From positions 186,001 through 250,000 of the forward strand of contig JANVFP010000037.1 of assembly GCA_027919835.1 (NCBI GenBank): DNA of 64,000 bases, written 5' to 3'. Origin of the DNA: Lentinula raphanica. Taxonomy: Eukaryota > Basidiomycota > Agaricomycetes > Agaricales > Omphalotaceae. The position numbers were made by a program, and so were the translations under genes. Below the pieces are notes generated by a model. The model was not told the DNA's origin. It was given only the letters and a program-made list of their open reading frames with translations, and ran no database searches. This document shows, in pieces, positions 32,682 through 44,967 of this stretch (position 1 is its first letter; the number at the start of each line of letters is the position of its first letter).

Positions 32682-35600
32682 GATACTGTAAAACTTTTGT
32701 AAAAAGTACTGATAAGTTATCGGGTACCTATTGCAAATAGTTGTGATAACCCGGAGGGGGTCCCGGAAATGGCCCCGGGGGGTGGTCATGCCTGTCACCA
32801 CCTGTCACATATGGCTTATATTTGCTGTTTTGGGTAATTAATAATCATCCAGATATTAAATAAGCAGTACATTTTCAAAAAAACCCGAAAATTCATAAAA
32901 AACCTAAAATGGCCTGATTAGGTCAGATCAGGATATGTAAGCAAATGACCTCATATGATAAAAATGATGTAGGGCCAATCTAGGTACTAAAAATAGCCCA
33001 AAAAATCACTAAAAATGCAAAAAAAATATTTAGGGATGGTATAGAGCCTATTGCAGGCCCAGGCACATCAAAATTACCAAAAAAGGAAAAAATTGATCAT
33101 GATCTCATCTTGCAGCAAAAAATCTGAAAAAAATCCTAAAAATAGTCAAAAAATTCAGGGGTGCCTTGTTGGCCCTGAAAATGCAAAATGAAAAAAAATA
33201 CGCGACAAGTGTAAAAATTTTCATCACTCCAAATCATTCTAAATCCACTATACAGTCAGTATATATGATGTATATACTATATTTAGCATCCTAGTACCTT
33301 TATTGGGCTAAAAATAGAACTTGATCTCATCTGATAGCAAAAAATCTGAAAAAATCATAAAAAATACTCACAAAATTCAGGGGTGCCTTATTGGCCCTGA
33401 AAATGCAAAATAAAAAAATTTACACGACACAATTGAAAAACAACATCACTCCAAATCATACCAAATCCACTACACAGTCAGTATATATCATGTATATACT
33501 ATTTATAGCACCCCTAGTACCCTCAATCAGTTATATCACTCAAGAATCATACCAAACTGAATGATTTGGGGAGTAAAGATATTGTACATGATATTTTTAG
33601 CACACCTAGTACCCTTAATGACTCAGAACAATTTATATTACTTAATATGTTCAGTACACTTAAAACTCATCAAACCTCACACATGAAAACTCATAACAGT
33701 ACTTATATGTATTATACTTAACACAGTTGACAATGAAAATACTCAAAACAGTATTATCAGTCACTATACTTAACACACTTAACAGTCAAAAAGTCGGAAC
33801 AATGTTACTTTATATACATAACACACTCATTGTTATACTATAACACACTCATAACAACGAGTTTTGAGCGCTTATGGGCGCTTATTTGGTGCTTTTGAGT
33901 CGAAATTCATTAATAGCACACTCGATAATTTTTGTGTGGGCTCTATATTGTGTAAGGATATTGTTTATATCATACTACACTTGATACAACTCGGAGAACT
34001 CAAGATTACAGCTTTTGGAACTGGCTATATTGTGATCTTTTGTGATATAACAGTGTTTTATGTAGATGTCAATGCATACACCCATGTTATGAAGTCAAAC
34101 TGCTACTGGGTCATGAGAAGAGTCATCCTACAACCTATTCTATGCTAACCCTATGTGATACAGCAAAGAGATCTGTAAAGGGGGTCATTGAATATGACAT
34201 CTATTGTTACATGTAAGTGTAGACATCTATAGTGTACATGAAACATATACATGTATATCACAGAGTCCAATAGTCATAGTGAGTATCTAAACCATGTCCA
34301 GACACTTCTAATAGACTGTAGGAGTGATTCCCTCATGAACCACCATCAGTATACTTGCATTACATGGACATATGCATTGACATTTACATAAAACACTGTT
34401 ATATTTCAAAAGATCACAATATAGCCAACCCCACAGGTTGAATTTTCGAGTTCTCTGAATTTTATCTAGAAGAATATGATATACACAACATCCTGACACA
34501 GTATAGAGGCCAGACAAACATTATTGAGTGTGCTATAATGATTTTCGACTCAAAAACACCAAATAAGCGCCCAAAAGCGCCCAAAACTCGTTGTTATAAG
34601 TGTGTTATAGTATAACAATGAGTGTGTTATGTATATAAAGTAACATTGTTCCGACTTTTTGACTGTTAAGTGTGTTAAGTATAGTGACTGATAATACTGT
34701 TTTGAGTATTTTCATTGTCAACTGTGTTAAGTATAATACATATAAGTACTGTTATGAGTTTTCATGTGTGAGGTTTGATGAGTTTTAAGTGTACTGAACA
34801 TATTAAGTAATATAAATTGTTCTGAGTCATTAAGGGTACTAGGTGTGCTAAAAATATCATGTACAATATCTTTACTCCCCAAATCATTCAGTTTGGTATG
34901 ATTCTTGAGTGATATAACTGATTGAGGGTACTAGGGGTGCTATAAATAGTATATACATGATATATACTGACTGTGTAGTGGATTTGGTATGATTTGGAGT
35001 GATGTTGTTTTTCAATTGTGTCGTGTAAATTTTTTTATTTTGCATTTTCAGGGCCAATAAGGCACCCCTGAATTTTGTGAGTATTTTTTATGATTTTTTC
35101 AGATTTTTTGCTATCAGATGAGATCAAGTTCTATTTTTAGCCCAATAAAGGTACTAGGATGCTAAATATAGTATATACATCATATATACTGACTGTATAG
35201 TGGATTTAGAATGATTTGGAGTGATGAAAATTTTTACACTTGTCGCGTATTTTTTTTATTTTGCATTTTCAGGGCCAACAAGGCACCCCTGAATTTTTTG
35301 ACTATTTTTAGGATTTTTTTCAGATTTTTTGCTGCAAGATGAGATCATGATCAATTTTTTCCTTTTTTGGTAATTTTGATGTGCCTGGGCCTGCAATAGG
35401 CTCTATACCATCCCTAAATATTTTTTTGCATTTTTAGTGATTTTTGGGCTATTTTTAGTACCTAGATTGGGCCTACATCATTTTTATCATATGAGGTCAT
35501 TTGCTTACATATCCTGATCTGACCTAATCAGGCCATTTTAGGTTTTTTATGAATTTTCGGGTTTTTTTGAAAATGTACTGCTTATTTAATATCTGGATGA

Positions 35601-35764
35601 TTATTAATTACCCAAAACAGCAAATATAAGCCATATGTGACAGGTGGTGACAGGCATGACCACCCCCCGGGGCCATTTCCGGGACCCCCTCCGGGTTATC
35701 ACAACTATTTGCAATAGGTACCCGATAACTTATCAGTGTTTTTTACAAAAGCTTTACTGTATCC
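32682..35764. repeat. Long palindromic non-coding element with about 1.5-kb inverted arms
   Basis: The left arm, beginning GATACTGTAAAACTTTTGTA, is matched by the inverted right arm ending at 35764. Arms continue with only scattered differences inward to a short unique centre near 34.2 kb. Just inside each end is a G/C-rich block (CCCGGAGGGGGTCCCGG and its complement) that stands out from the AT-rich body. No coding frame is supported. It looks like a non-autonomous terminal-inverted-repeat transposon; I could not define a target duplication, and Gypsy-B begins 2 bp beyond the right end. Confidence 0.75.
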
Positions 35765-35766
35765 TG

Positions 35767-36184
35767 TGAGGATGGAGGACCTCTATGGCTTCGGGGGATT
35801 GCGTCAAGCGGCCACCCGACGAGGAGCCCGGACCAAGTAGGAGTTCGCTGTCAACTTTTATCTTCCTTCTCGACGATCATTAAAGTCTTACCTTTTTACT
35901 TTACGGACTTATAAATATCATGCCCGTGTGGGCTGGGGAGTAATCTCTCTTTCCCCCCTTTTACTCTTTCTCACTCAGTTGCGACTTAAGAGGCTCGAAG
36001 TAGCCAGTATAACAAGACAGAGGCTCGAAGCAGCCAGATAGATTGAGACTCGAGCGAAGCCTCGAGCATAAGCTAAGTGGTTCTTTATACATCGTTTACT
36101 GATTTTCGTTGTAGCCTTTCAGCTACGAACCGTTCTCGACTTCGCCCACTCAGTTCCATACGTGGAACAAACCTTTCGTCTTCA
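35767..36184 (+). repeat. 5' LTR of Gypsy-B
   Basis: It starts TGAGGATGGAGG (shared with the 3' copy at 44407) and ends in CA just before the primer site, so about 418 bp. It holds a TATAAATA box at 35910-35917. The 35767-36014 part matches the 3' LTR with about three transitions. Confidence 0.8.
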
Positions 36185-36185
36185 G

Positions 36186-36203
36186 TGGAGCCCACCGCGA
36201 GGG
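36186..36203 (+). other. tRNA primer-binding site of Gypsy-B
   Basis: TGGAGCCCACCGCGAGGG begins with TGG, one base after the LTR. It would pair with a tRNA 3' end whose discriminator base is U. The same 18-mer occurs in Gypsy-C at 53248. Confidence 0.7.
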
Positions 36204-36270
36204 GGCAAGTTTTCCGAAGAACGGTTAACGTTCATACGTACGATCCTATTTTCTCGTTACCGTGCTAACA

Positions 36271-38826
36271 ATGTCCGAGCAAGATACGGTCTCGGCTTCT
36301 GTGTCGAACGCGTCCGACATGTCCCAAAGGCCTGCAATTATAATGCCTATGCCCGTGCTAGGAATGCCCGACGCGCCCAAGTTTGAAGGAAAGGAGACGC
36401 GCGAGTTCCTAGAGCAGATCGAAGCTCACGGTATGAGAGCAGGGATTACTGACCCGAATCGTTTGGTAGACTATATCGTCCGCTATTCAAGCAGATCCAT
36501 CAAGAATGACATCCGGTTCATGCCAGAGTTTGACACCAAGATTGAGGGTAAGACTTGGGAGGCGGCATGTAGAATGCTGCTGCAGATGTTTTCGGCGCAC
36601 GAGGAGCCACCAGAACTGACTATTAGAGATTTAGAAGACAGTTGTATACTGTGGTCAAACGAAGAGCCGATCGTGAAGAGATCGGACGTGGATAAGTACC
36701 AGCGAAAGTTTTTCTCCATAGCTGCGCCTCTGCTTAAACAAAAGTTACTGACTGTCGAAATGAAAGGATACTATTTCCTTCAAGGGTTACCCAAGAAAGA
36801 TCAAAAACACGTCGAGAAGAAATTGCCTGCGGAGAATAGGAAGAAGTCCAACCCGCCTACGATTGAAGCCATCATCAAGCTTATGCACGAGAAGATTGAC
36901 AACAAAGACTCTATTCTGCATCACCACTGGGAGAGCGACGAAGAAGATTTGGAAGAAGTCCAAACGAGATTGGAAACGCGACTCCACCGGAGAGATGAAG
37001 ACAGCGAGGATGAAAGGGAACGAAGGGTAAGAAGAAATTCGGTAGGAGCTGACAAGAACTCTGCAGGAAAATCCAAAGCGAAGAAAGTATGTATCGTAGA
37101 AGAAGAGAATGCTGAACCCGAATGGAGAGGGAAGCAGGCGATGGACGAAATTACGAGGAGGATGGAAGAACTTTCCTTATCCATGGCCAAGATGGCATCG
37201 AACCAGAATGTAGGTGCGCGTCCTCCGCCAAGGGCTGATGGGGTACGTTTCTGTTTCGTGTGTGGTGTGCCGCACTTGGATGGTTCGGTTCCAGCGAAAT
37301 GCCCAGAAATGCAAAACTTGGTGCGCGAAAACTTAGTGGTGTTCGATTATATAAAACGGAGATTTACCTTGCCTAACGGGCTGGATCTCCCGAGAGTGCC
37401 CTACGGAATTGTAGGAGGAATGGCAGGGATGCTTCGCGGAGGAACTAACGCTACTAACAGTCCCATTCTTAACGCTAGCCCTGCATCCCTATCCTACAGA
37501 AACGCGAATATATTCGGCAACAATGTATTCGGAGTGGCGTCCTTGGATCAGAGGGGAATGGAGGAGGTCCTGGACAGCCAAGCCTATCCCTCTCTTCGGT
37601 CGGGACGAGACACCAATTCGAGGTTCAATCCGGCTAGTCAACAAGGTTGAGAGAACCGGAAGAGGCTAGAAAAGGATCCCAACGGTTTCGAGAGACCGGG
37701 ATTTCGACCTCCAGGAGCAAGAGCGCCGCCTGAACCAACTATATTGACAGAACAGCCTCGAGGAGAAGGACCCGAAGCAGCAGCAAAGATCGATATTCCT
37801 CCACCCACGGATCCAATCAATCGACCAGAGGGATGGAAGAAATCTTTACCGTCGAATTCGAAGGGGAAGGAAAAGGAGAGTGAGGACGTAGAAATGAAGG
37901 AGGGAGATAGGAAGGGAAGCGGAGGGAATCGAGGCCAACATGGCGGAACAAGTTTTCATTATACCTCCGATCTACAGAAAAGAGCTGACCCTAAAAGAGT
38001 TTTAGATAAGGTTTTGGATACCGAAATCACGCTTTCGCTGGCGGACCTGGTAGGATGTAGTCCGGCGTTGCAGAAGCTCATTTCGGAAGTGGCACGAACC
38101 CGTAGGGAATACGGCAAGGAGATGGTGAGTACCATAGTTTCGCAATTCGTAGACAGGGGGGAAGAGGCGATCGTGGATGAAGGTTACGAGTACGACGAGG
38201 GACAGGTATCGTCAGGACTCTGCGTAGCTGAGGACGACCGTCCGAGGTTACAGAACTTCCTGAGGACGTATGCCAACGCCGTGACTCAGAGCACGACGAA
38301 ATACTATGCTATGGTTACCGGAGTCTTCACGATTTTGATTGGGGGCAGACCCTTCAAAGCGATGATTGACACAGGGTCGGAATTGAACGTAGGTTCCGAA
38401 GATATACCAGAGAAGACGGGTTTGCCGATGGACTTGGAAGGCATGAAATGGGGCCTCAAGGGCATCCATGGAGAGCCTGAGCAGCTGCGAGGAGTTATCG
38501 TTGACCTTCCAATGAAAATAGGAAAATACGAGTTTCCGCACCATCTTTTCATATCCCGGCACAAACTCAATCCGAACTGGAATATTATCTTGGGGCAACC
38601 TTTCCTTCAATGGTACGCTTGTCGAATCGATTATTGGAGAGCTGGACACATGCAGCTTCTTCTGTGGAACGACGGCGACAAGGATAGGCATCCTCATTTG
38701 ACTTTAGCCCTGACTGACCCAGATGACAAGAGGAACCAGAATGCGATTAATAGGACGTCGAACGCAAGGCCGAGAAACATGTCAGCAGTGTGCAAAGAAG
38801 AACACCGGTTCGAAGAGGATTTTTGA
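36271..38826 (+). pseudogene. gag: Gypsy-B gag and protease ORF with one internal TGA
   Basis: ATG at 36271. The capsid-type part (MPDAPKFEGKETREFLEQIE to EAIIKLMHEKID) is followed by an acidic/basic stretch and a zinc-knuckle-like FCFVCGVPHLDGSVPAKCP. TGA at 37648-37650 interrupts the frame, which continues unbroken into a Pro-rich linker and an aspartic protease (KAMIDTGSELNVGSEDI, NIILGQPFLQWY) up to 38826. The stop most simply replaces a CGA. The next frame overlaps its end by 37 nt in the -1 frame. Confidence 0.8.
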
Positions 38827-41800
38827 AGGAGACGACGTGGTCGATCTTCCAGGTGTCGTCTGTGTCCGCTACCATTGGAAGATCATTAGAAGCCCTTCTG
38901 GGCAACGAAGAGTACGAAGATTTTGATTCATTATGGGGAGCTAACCCTTCTCCTTTTCTTGATCCATATTTGCGAAGATACGCTTTGGCGTCGGGTAACT
39001 ATTTGTCCGTGGACACTAACTCTTTATGGACGTCCAGAGCGTTTCCAGAATTTCAGCAGAATACGAATTACATTGCAGATACGAGTGTGGTGGGGAGCAC
39101 CAATCTCCCCGGGAAGAAACCTAGATCGAAATATAAGCCAGTTCACAGGAAATATCGACCCGTTCCTACTTACTTTCCCGATCCCGTGGCACAACAATTC
39201 AAACCCATCCCGAAAACCGTGCCGCTGTTGTTACCTAAGGAACCCCCGGACTGGGAACAGGTAGACTATAGCGAAGGAAGGATGACCAAGGAAAGATTAG
39301 GCGAGATGCTAGAAAGGGTAGAAGAAGGAATACTTATGAGGGAGGAGACGAATTTGATTGCCTGGGTTTTGAAGCAAAGGGAGGAAGCTTTCGCATGGGA
39401 ACATTCCAAAAGAGGTTCGTTCTCGAGAAAATATTTCCCTGACTATTCGATTCCTACGATAGAACATACTCCATGGCAACGAGCGCCAATCCCGATCCCT
39501 CGAGCAATTAAGGACGAAGTTGTTGAAGAGATTTTGAAGGCAGAGAAGACGGGGAAATTCGAGCCTACCACCTCCAGTTATCGGTTGGCGATGTTTGCGG
39601 TCAAGAAGAAGAAGGGGGTAAGGCTGGTAATAAATCTGGAAGAACTGAACTCGGTCACTATACAGGACGTGAGTCTTCCGCCGAACGTCAACGAATTCGC
39701 GGAAAGCTTTATCGGGCACGCGTTGTATGGTTTGTTCGATCTATTTTCAGGATTTGACGCACGATGGGTCGACGAAAAGTCAAGACCTATGTTCGCCTTT
39801 ACTTCGCCGGTAGGAGCGAGGCAGCAGGCTACCATGGTCATGGGTTTTACCAATGCTATCCAAGACTTCCAGAGGTGCACCAGTCATTCCATAGAGCAGG
39901 TGAGAGATTTTTCGAGCGTGTTTATTGACGATTGTGGTTTGAAAGGGCCTACATCGCGATACGAGGAGTGAGAACTCTATCCAGGAATAAGAAAGTTTGT
40001 ATGGGAGTATGTCGAACGAATGGACTTACTCTTAGGGACTTTGATCGAAACTGGTATCACGGCCTCAGGATCGAAGGCTATAGTGGCAGCGGTAAGGCTA
40101 AAGATTGTAGGAACCGTCGTGGCCCTGGAAGGATGGATCATGGAACCGTCTATGGTGACGAAGATCATAACGTGGCCAATTCTGCGAAGCATCACCGAAG
40201 TGAGGGGATTCTTGGGCGTGGCTGGGGTAGGAAGAAGATGGATAAGACAATTCTCTATCATTGCCAAACCACTGACTGTCCTCTTGAGGGCGATTGCAGA
40301 AAAGGAGTTCGACCTCACGGGAGAGGCCATGGAAGCATTTGACGAACTCAAGTACCGAATATCGAGGGCCCCGGTGATAATAGCCATTGACTATGAAGAG
40401 GCCAAGAAGGTTCATCGGAAGCCTAGAGAGTCCGATGAGGGTCTAGTGATCGTCGCCGTGGATGGATGCTATTCAGGCGCTGGATGGGGTTTGTATCAAA
40501 TTCGAGACCGAACTAAACGTCCAGCGGGATTCGGCTCTTGCACTTTCAACGAGAGGGAGCAGAATTATGGGCAGCCCAAGTCGGAGCTATACAGCGTCTA
40601 CAGAGCCTTCAAGGAACTTCGACACCGAATATGGGGTATACTGTTCCGATTGGACCACGACGCCATATCTCTCGCGCAGATGCTGAAGACGCCGGACGAC
40701 GTTCCTAATGCGCCAGTATTGAGATGGGTGACGTGGTGTAAGTTATTCAACTTCGAAACTAATCACGTTCCCGCTTCAGCCCACAAGGTAGAGGATGGAC
40801 TGTCCAGACGACCCAAGTCGAAGGACAAAGAAGTGGAGACGGAAGAAGAACAGGAAAGATTTCTGGAAGGATACATCAATTATGTGGGGTGGACGAAGGA
40901 ATACCGACGAATGGCAAGAGACTCGTCGAAGGTAAAGAGTTCGTACGTATGGGAGCTCATGTCTATCAGGTTCTCCACGCGTTTCGACGAGACGTGCAGG
41001 TACGGGTCGCTGGCTAGCCCGGTGTGTGTCTCGGAGGCAGTGTGTTTAGACGAGTATAATAGAGCTTCCGGAGGGGTGAAGAGCATAAGTATTGAGGAAG
41101 AGAACTCGTTCTTTGACCTCATCGCACTAAATGTGATACCCCAGATAGAACTACAGGCGTTCCGAGAATTTTATCCACGAAAAATGGTTATGAGAGAGGA
41201 AGCGAGCTTTTGGTTGGGAGAGGAAGAAGTAAGTATGGAGCTGACGATGTATGAAGCCGGGGGATTGGAAGGCAAAGCTTATTTGACAACGCGAGAGGCC
41301 AGGAAGAACAAGGTGGAAGAAGAAGATGGATCCTCGTACTGGGAGGAGATTAGAGAATTTTTAGAGTCCGGTAACGTCCCTGTTCGAATCGAAACTGACC
41401 GTGATAGATTAGCCTTTTTCAAGAGAACACGAAGGTTTATACTTCGAGACGGGAAGATATGGATGCTCCCCAAGAAATCAAGCGGAACGTTGCCTCAATT
41501 GGTGGTGGAAGAGGTAGTGAATCGAGGAGAGCTGATGGCGAAGGCTCATAATGAGGTGGGTCATCGCGGAAGAGATGCTACTTACCGTCACCTTGCAGAA
41601 CGATTCTATTGGCCCAACTTATTTGACTCGGTGTCATACTTCGTGCGTTCCTGCATTGAATGTCAGAAGCTAGCAAGAAACGTTCCACTGGTTCCCATGA
41701 AAATATCGTGGCAGACTTCGATCCTTCGGCACTTCAACTTGGACAGTATACATATGCCTACGGGTACGGGAGGCTTCAAGTACATCATACACGCCATAGA

Positions 41801-42794
41801 GCCCAACATTCTGTGGCCTGAAGCCAAGGCGTTGAAAGTTTTGACGGCGAGTACAGTTGCTCGTTTCATTTATGAACATCTGATTTGCAGGTTCGGGTGC
41901 ATTCCGGTCATAACCATGGACGCAGGTCCAGAGTTCCAGAAAGAAGTCAAAGAACTACTGACTACACAATATAGATGTACCATCGTGGTGTCTACGCCCT
42001 ATCACCCTCAGGGTAACGGGGTCGTGGAAAGAGCTCACGTACCTCTTGTGAACGCGATAGTAAAGGCGGCAGGCGACTCAATCAGGTCGTGGCCGAGTCT
42101 AGTCAATCCGGGGTTGTTGGCCCTGAGAATAACGTCCTCAAGGACTACTGGGTTTTCTCCCTACTTTCTACTGTACGGAACTCATCCTGTTCTATCCTTC
42201 GATATAGAGGAAGTCACCTGGCAAATGCTCGACTGGGATAAAGTCGAAACCACGGAAGATCTGCTGGCCATACGCATACTACAGTTACAGCGAAGGGATA
42301 CGAACCTCAGGCTCTCCTATGCCAAGGTCCGAGCAACTCGTCAACGCGCTATCGAGGACCAACTCAGAAGACATGGTGGGAAATACGACTTTCACGAATA
42401 TGAGGAAGGCATGTACGTGTGGCTTCGGGAATCCCAGCTGGAGACGCAGAAGGGCAACAAGACGGATTGGACCTATTCGGGTCCTTATGTCATACACGAA
42501 AAGACTGACAACGGTGCATACGTGTTGCGGGAATTGGATGGGACGGTCATGCGAGGGCACGCTAATGCTCAATGACTGAGACTTTTCTTTTTCAGACCGG
42601 AGAACCAAATGCTTCGTTCGAGAATTCCAACCAGACCCAAGATCAGGCAACCGAACGTAGTGGCCGGGTGGCTCGAATACCCATACACGATGAGTGCTGC
42701 CAAATCTTTAATCGCTTCCAATGCCTTGACGAGGAGCAGTGGTGATTCGGACCTCGAAGAGATCCGCGTCTACCATACTGTGCCGTTCGATTGA
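38790..42794 (+). pseudogene. pol: Gypsy-B pol: RT, RNase H, integrase, with two internal TGA codons
   Basis: The RT part reads MFAVKKKKGVRLVINLEELN, LFDLFSGFDARWVDEKSRP, VMGFTNAIQDFQ and FIDDCGLKGP (F-I-D-D in place of Y-x-D-D). TGA at 39969-39971 interrupts it, and the same frame resumes with IRKFVWEYVERMD. RNase H (VAVDGCYSGAGWGLYQI, KSELYSVYRAFKELRHR) and integrase follow. The integrase shows zinc finger H-H-C-C (AHNEVGHRGRDATYRHL, CIECQKL) and core (LDSIHMPTGTG, TMDAGPEFQ, NGVVERAHVP). A second TGA at 42573-42575 separates the last 73 codons (LRLFFFRPENQMLRSR to VPFD). Both stops fit CGA-to-TGA change. Confidence 0.85.
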
Positions 42795-42941
42795 TTCGCC
42801 TGAAGGGCGGATTAAATTTTCTTGACTTCGAAGAAAACGGACTTTGTATTTATGCTTCCATTCTTATATTAGAGCCACTTTAATTTGGGTTTCATTCGAA
42901 CTTTCTTTCCTTCACTTGTTACACTGCAAAACGCTAGCTAT

Positions 42942-44019
42942 GGAGTTTTTTTCACCTTTAGGAGCCACACTCGACCAAATTTTCCTTAGATTGGTTCAAA
43001 TTATCGTCCGATGGGACAACGAGAGGATAGGTATGATCGTACGAAGGCTAACGTTGAACGAAATCAAGGTTCTGGAATATCTCGCGCATGTGGGTTGGAT
43101 CGAGCACGAACGCGGGGGAACGATAATCGCCAACCGTCTATGGACGAGAGCAACCGAATACACGGAAAGGATCCAAAGTATCAGGAGACGGCTGAGGAGG
43201 GAGATGGACGACGGTATATCAATTGACAAGGACGCTGTAACTGTAGGATCCTTTGTGCCGTTCGAATTTTTCCAACCTACCTGATCCTTCTGGATGGGTC
43301 CCTACGCTGAGCAATGGTCCCTACAAGTTGTTCGACCGTCCGTGGCTGCTCAGATGTTATGGAACAATCCGTTTGATCTCTCGAAATCTATCAACTTCAA
43401 CGCGCTGACTGAACCTGTTCCAGATTTAAATCACCAAGTAGCCTTCACACCTTCCGACAGGCTTAACGTATTCTTCACGAGACGGCCCAGAGATTCAACC
43501 ATTCGCCGAGACTTTACGGCCCGCTTCTTGTATGAAGAAGAGAGCGTCGTCCTCATGGGAGATGAACTGTGGCCAGTCCTGATATACCACGTCGTTTACC
43601 AAAGAGACATCGACTTCACGTTGGACCAACTAGAATATGAAGTACACCTCTCGTCTTCACGAAGGGCTGGACGAGGCCCGCGAAACCCCAACTATACATT
43701 CGAATGGTCACGAAACAAAATCGAGCACAAAATCTACCACCGTTTCTACCAGTACTGGATCGACGCAGAAGAGAAGAAGTGGGTAGTCCGGGAGCGAGGG
43801 ACGAACAAGTTTGTGCGAGGGAGACGGAACGCTATAGAACAGGAGTCTTTCACATTGTGGATGTCTCGCACAGAAGACGTCCACCCTGCTTGGCGGGAAT
43901 CTTTGAGAGACTTCGAGGTGTGGATAGAGGAAGCTACCGACAACGAGTGGGTAATAGATTACCACGAGCGTATTCAACACGCCTTCGAGTACTGGCCGAA
44001 CTTTCTGAAGGGAGTCTAG
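42942..44019 (+). pseudogene. Gypsy-B accessory ORF downstream of pol, unknown function, one internal TGA
   Basis: From MEFFSPLGATLDQIFLRLVQ the frame runs about 113 codons to TGA at 43282-43284, then continues in the same frame (SFWMGPYAEQWSLQVVRP) to 44019, about 358 codons in all. The N-terminal part looks helical (NERIGMIVRRLTLNEIKVL, TERIQSIRRRLRREMDD). The C-terminal part is rich in Trp, Arg, Glu and Asp (DELWPVLIYHVVYQRD, EEATDNEWVIDYHERIQ). There is no signal peptide, membrane span or zinc motif, so it is not a typical env. I do not recognise a family. Its place between integrase and the 3' LTR marks it as an accessory gene. Confidence 0.6.
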
Positions 44020-44047
44020 GAACGGGCAGGGCGTAGGAGGATGCGGG

Positions 44048-44494
44048 ATGGTGGTTTCTTCTTTCTTTTATCTTCTCTTGGGTGTTATGAGTACTTTCCT
44101 TGTTTTTGTTTCCTGTCTTGCAGACCCCGAGGCCAGTGTCATTGGTTGCCGCCTCTGTGGACGAGTCGACTGGACCGGACGTCGACCGCGCATGATCAGC
44201 GCTTTCCCTTCTTGGAACGGCCATCGTCGTAGAACGTGGGACGACATTCGACATTTGATGGACAGTGGGAGTGGGAAGGATTTGGGCTTTCGAATGTTTT
44301 GGGCTGTATGGACTTTCTTTATTTTCTTCTTACTTATAGAACGACTACGAGGCGAGGGTAACGAGTCCGGACCGCCACCGAAGCCCTCTACCTTGAGCAA
44401 GTGGAGTGAGGATGGAGGACCTCTATGGCTTCGGGGGATTGCGTCAAGCGGCCACCCGACGAGGAGCCCGGACCAAGTAGGAGTTCGCTGTTAA
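44048..44494 (+). CDS. Possible small membrane protein reading into the Gypsy-B 3' LTR
   Basis: The 148-codon frame starts MVVSSFFYLLLGVMSTFLVF, a clear hydrophobic segment, followed by a CRLC pair, a basic stretch, and a second hydrophobic segment (FWAVWTFFIFFLLIERL). Its last 29 codons are LTR sequence. Two membrane spans after pol could suit an env-like or viroporin-like product. Equally, the first segment includes a pyrimidine-rich run ending in CTTGCAG that could be an intron acceptor, so the frame may be chance. Confidence 0.3.
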   Translation: MVVSSFFYLLLGVMSTFLVFVSCLADPEASVIGCRLCGRVDWTGRRPRMISAFPSWNGHRRRTWDDIRHLMDSGSGKDLGFRMFWAVWTFFIFFLLIERLRGEGNESGPPPKPSTLSKWSEDGGPLWLRGIASSGHPTRSPDQVGVRC

Positions 44495-44654
44495 CTTTTA
44501 TCTTCCTTCTCGACGATCATTAAAGTCTTACCTTTCTACTTTACGGATTTATAAATATCATGCCCGTGTGGGCTGGGGAGTAATCTCTCTTTCCCCCCTT
44601 TTACTCTTTCTCACTCAGTTGCGACTTAAGAGGCTCGAAGTAGCCAGTATAACA
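44407..44654 (+). repeat. Truncated 3' LTR of Gypsy-B
   Basis: It matches 35767-36014 and then breaks off at ...AGTATAACA, lacking the last 170 bp of the 5' LTR. A short purine run (AAGTGGAG) precedes it as polypurine tract. The break abuts a MITE end exactly. Confidence 0.85.
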
Positions 44655-44967
44655 CATCAGGAAAAGTACCCTGGGCCTAGGTAACCCAGAGATACCCCCC
44701 AAAACCTAGGCTCTCCCAAAGCACTCAAAGAAATCTGAGGCAAACTCAGGCTTGCCCAGGCTTTTCCAGGCAAACTCAGGCTTGCTCAAGCTTTTTCAGG
44801 CAAATTCAAAGTTTTTAAACTGCTGAGGTTTTGGGGGGTATCTCTAGGCAGCCTGGAAAAGCCTGGGCAAGCCTGAGTTTGCCTCAGATTTCTTTGGGTG
44901 CTTTGGGAGAGCCTAGGTTTTGGGGGGTATCTCTGGGTTACCTAGGCCAAGGGTACTTTTCCTGATG
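44655..44967. mobile_element. MITE with about 130-bp terminal inverted repeats
   Basis: The ends are CATCAGGAAAAGTACCC and its complement. The arms stay nearly identical inward through GAGATACCCCCCAAAACC and CTGAGGCAAACTCAGGC, leaving a short centre. The right flank is TACCTTATTGCTC; the minisatellite copy at about 22690 (read inverted) has CTTACCTTATTGCTC without the element, so the target was TA, as for Tc1/mariner-type elements. The left flank is the broken LTR, so the left TA is lost. Confidence 0.8.

Larger units (their letters stand above)
35767..44654 (+). mobile_element. Gypsy-B: LTR retrotransposon with accessory ORFs, 3' LTR truncated
   Basis: A 5' LTR, a tRNA-type primer site, gag-protease, RT-RNase H-integrase and extra downstream ORFs are in order on the plus strand. 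No chromodomain is seen. The pol proteins resemble those of Gypsy-C more than Gypsy-A, and B and C share the same primer site. The 3' LTR stops after 248 bp, and no target duplication is present. Several in-frame TGA codons make it inactive. Confidence 0.88.
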
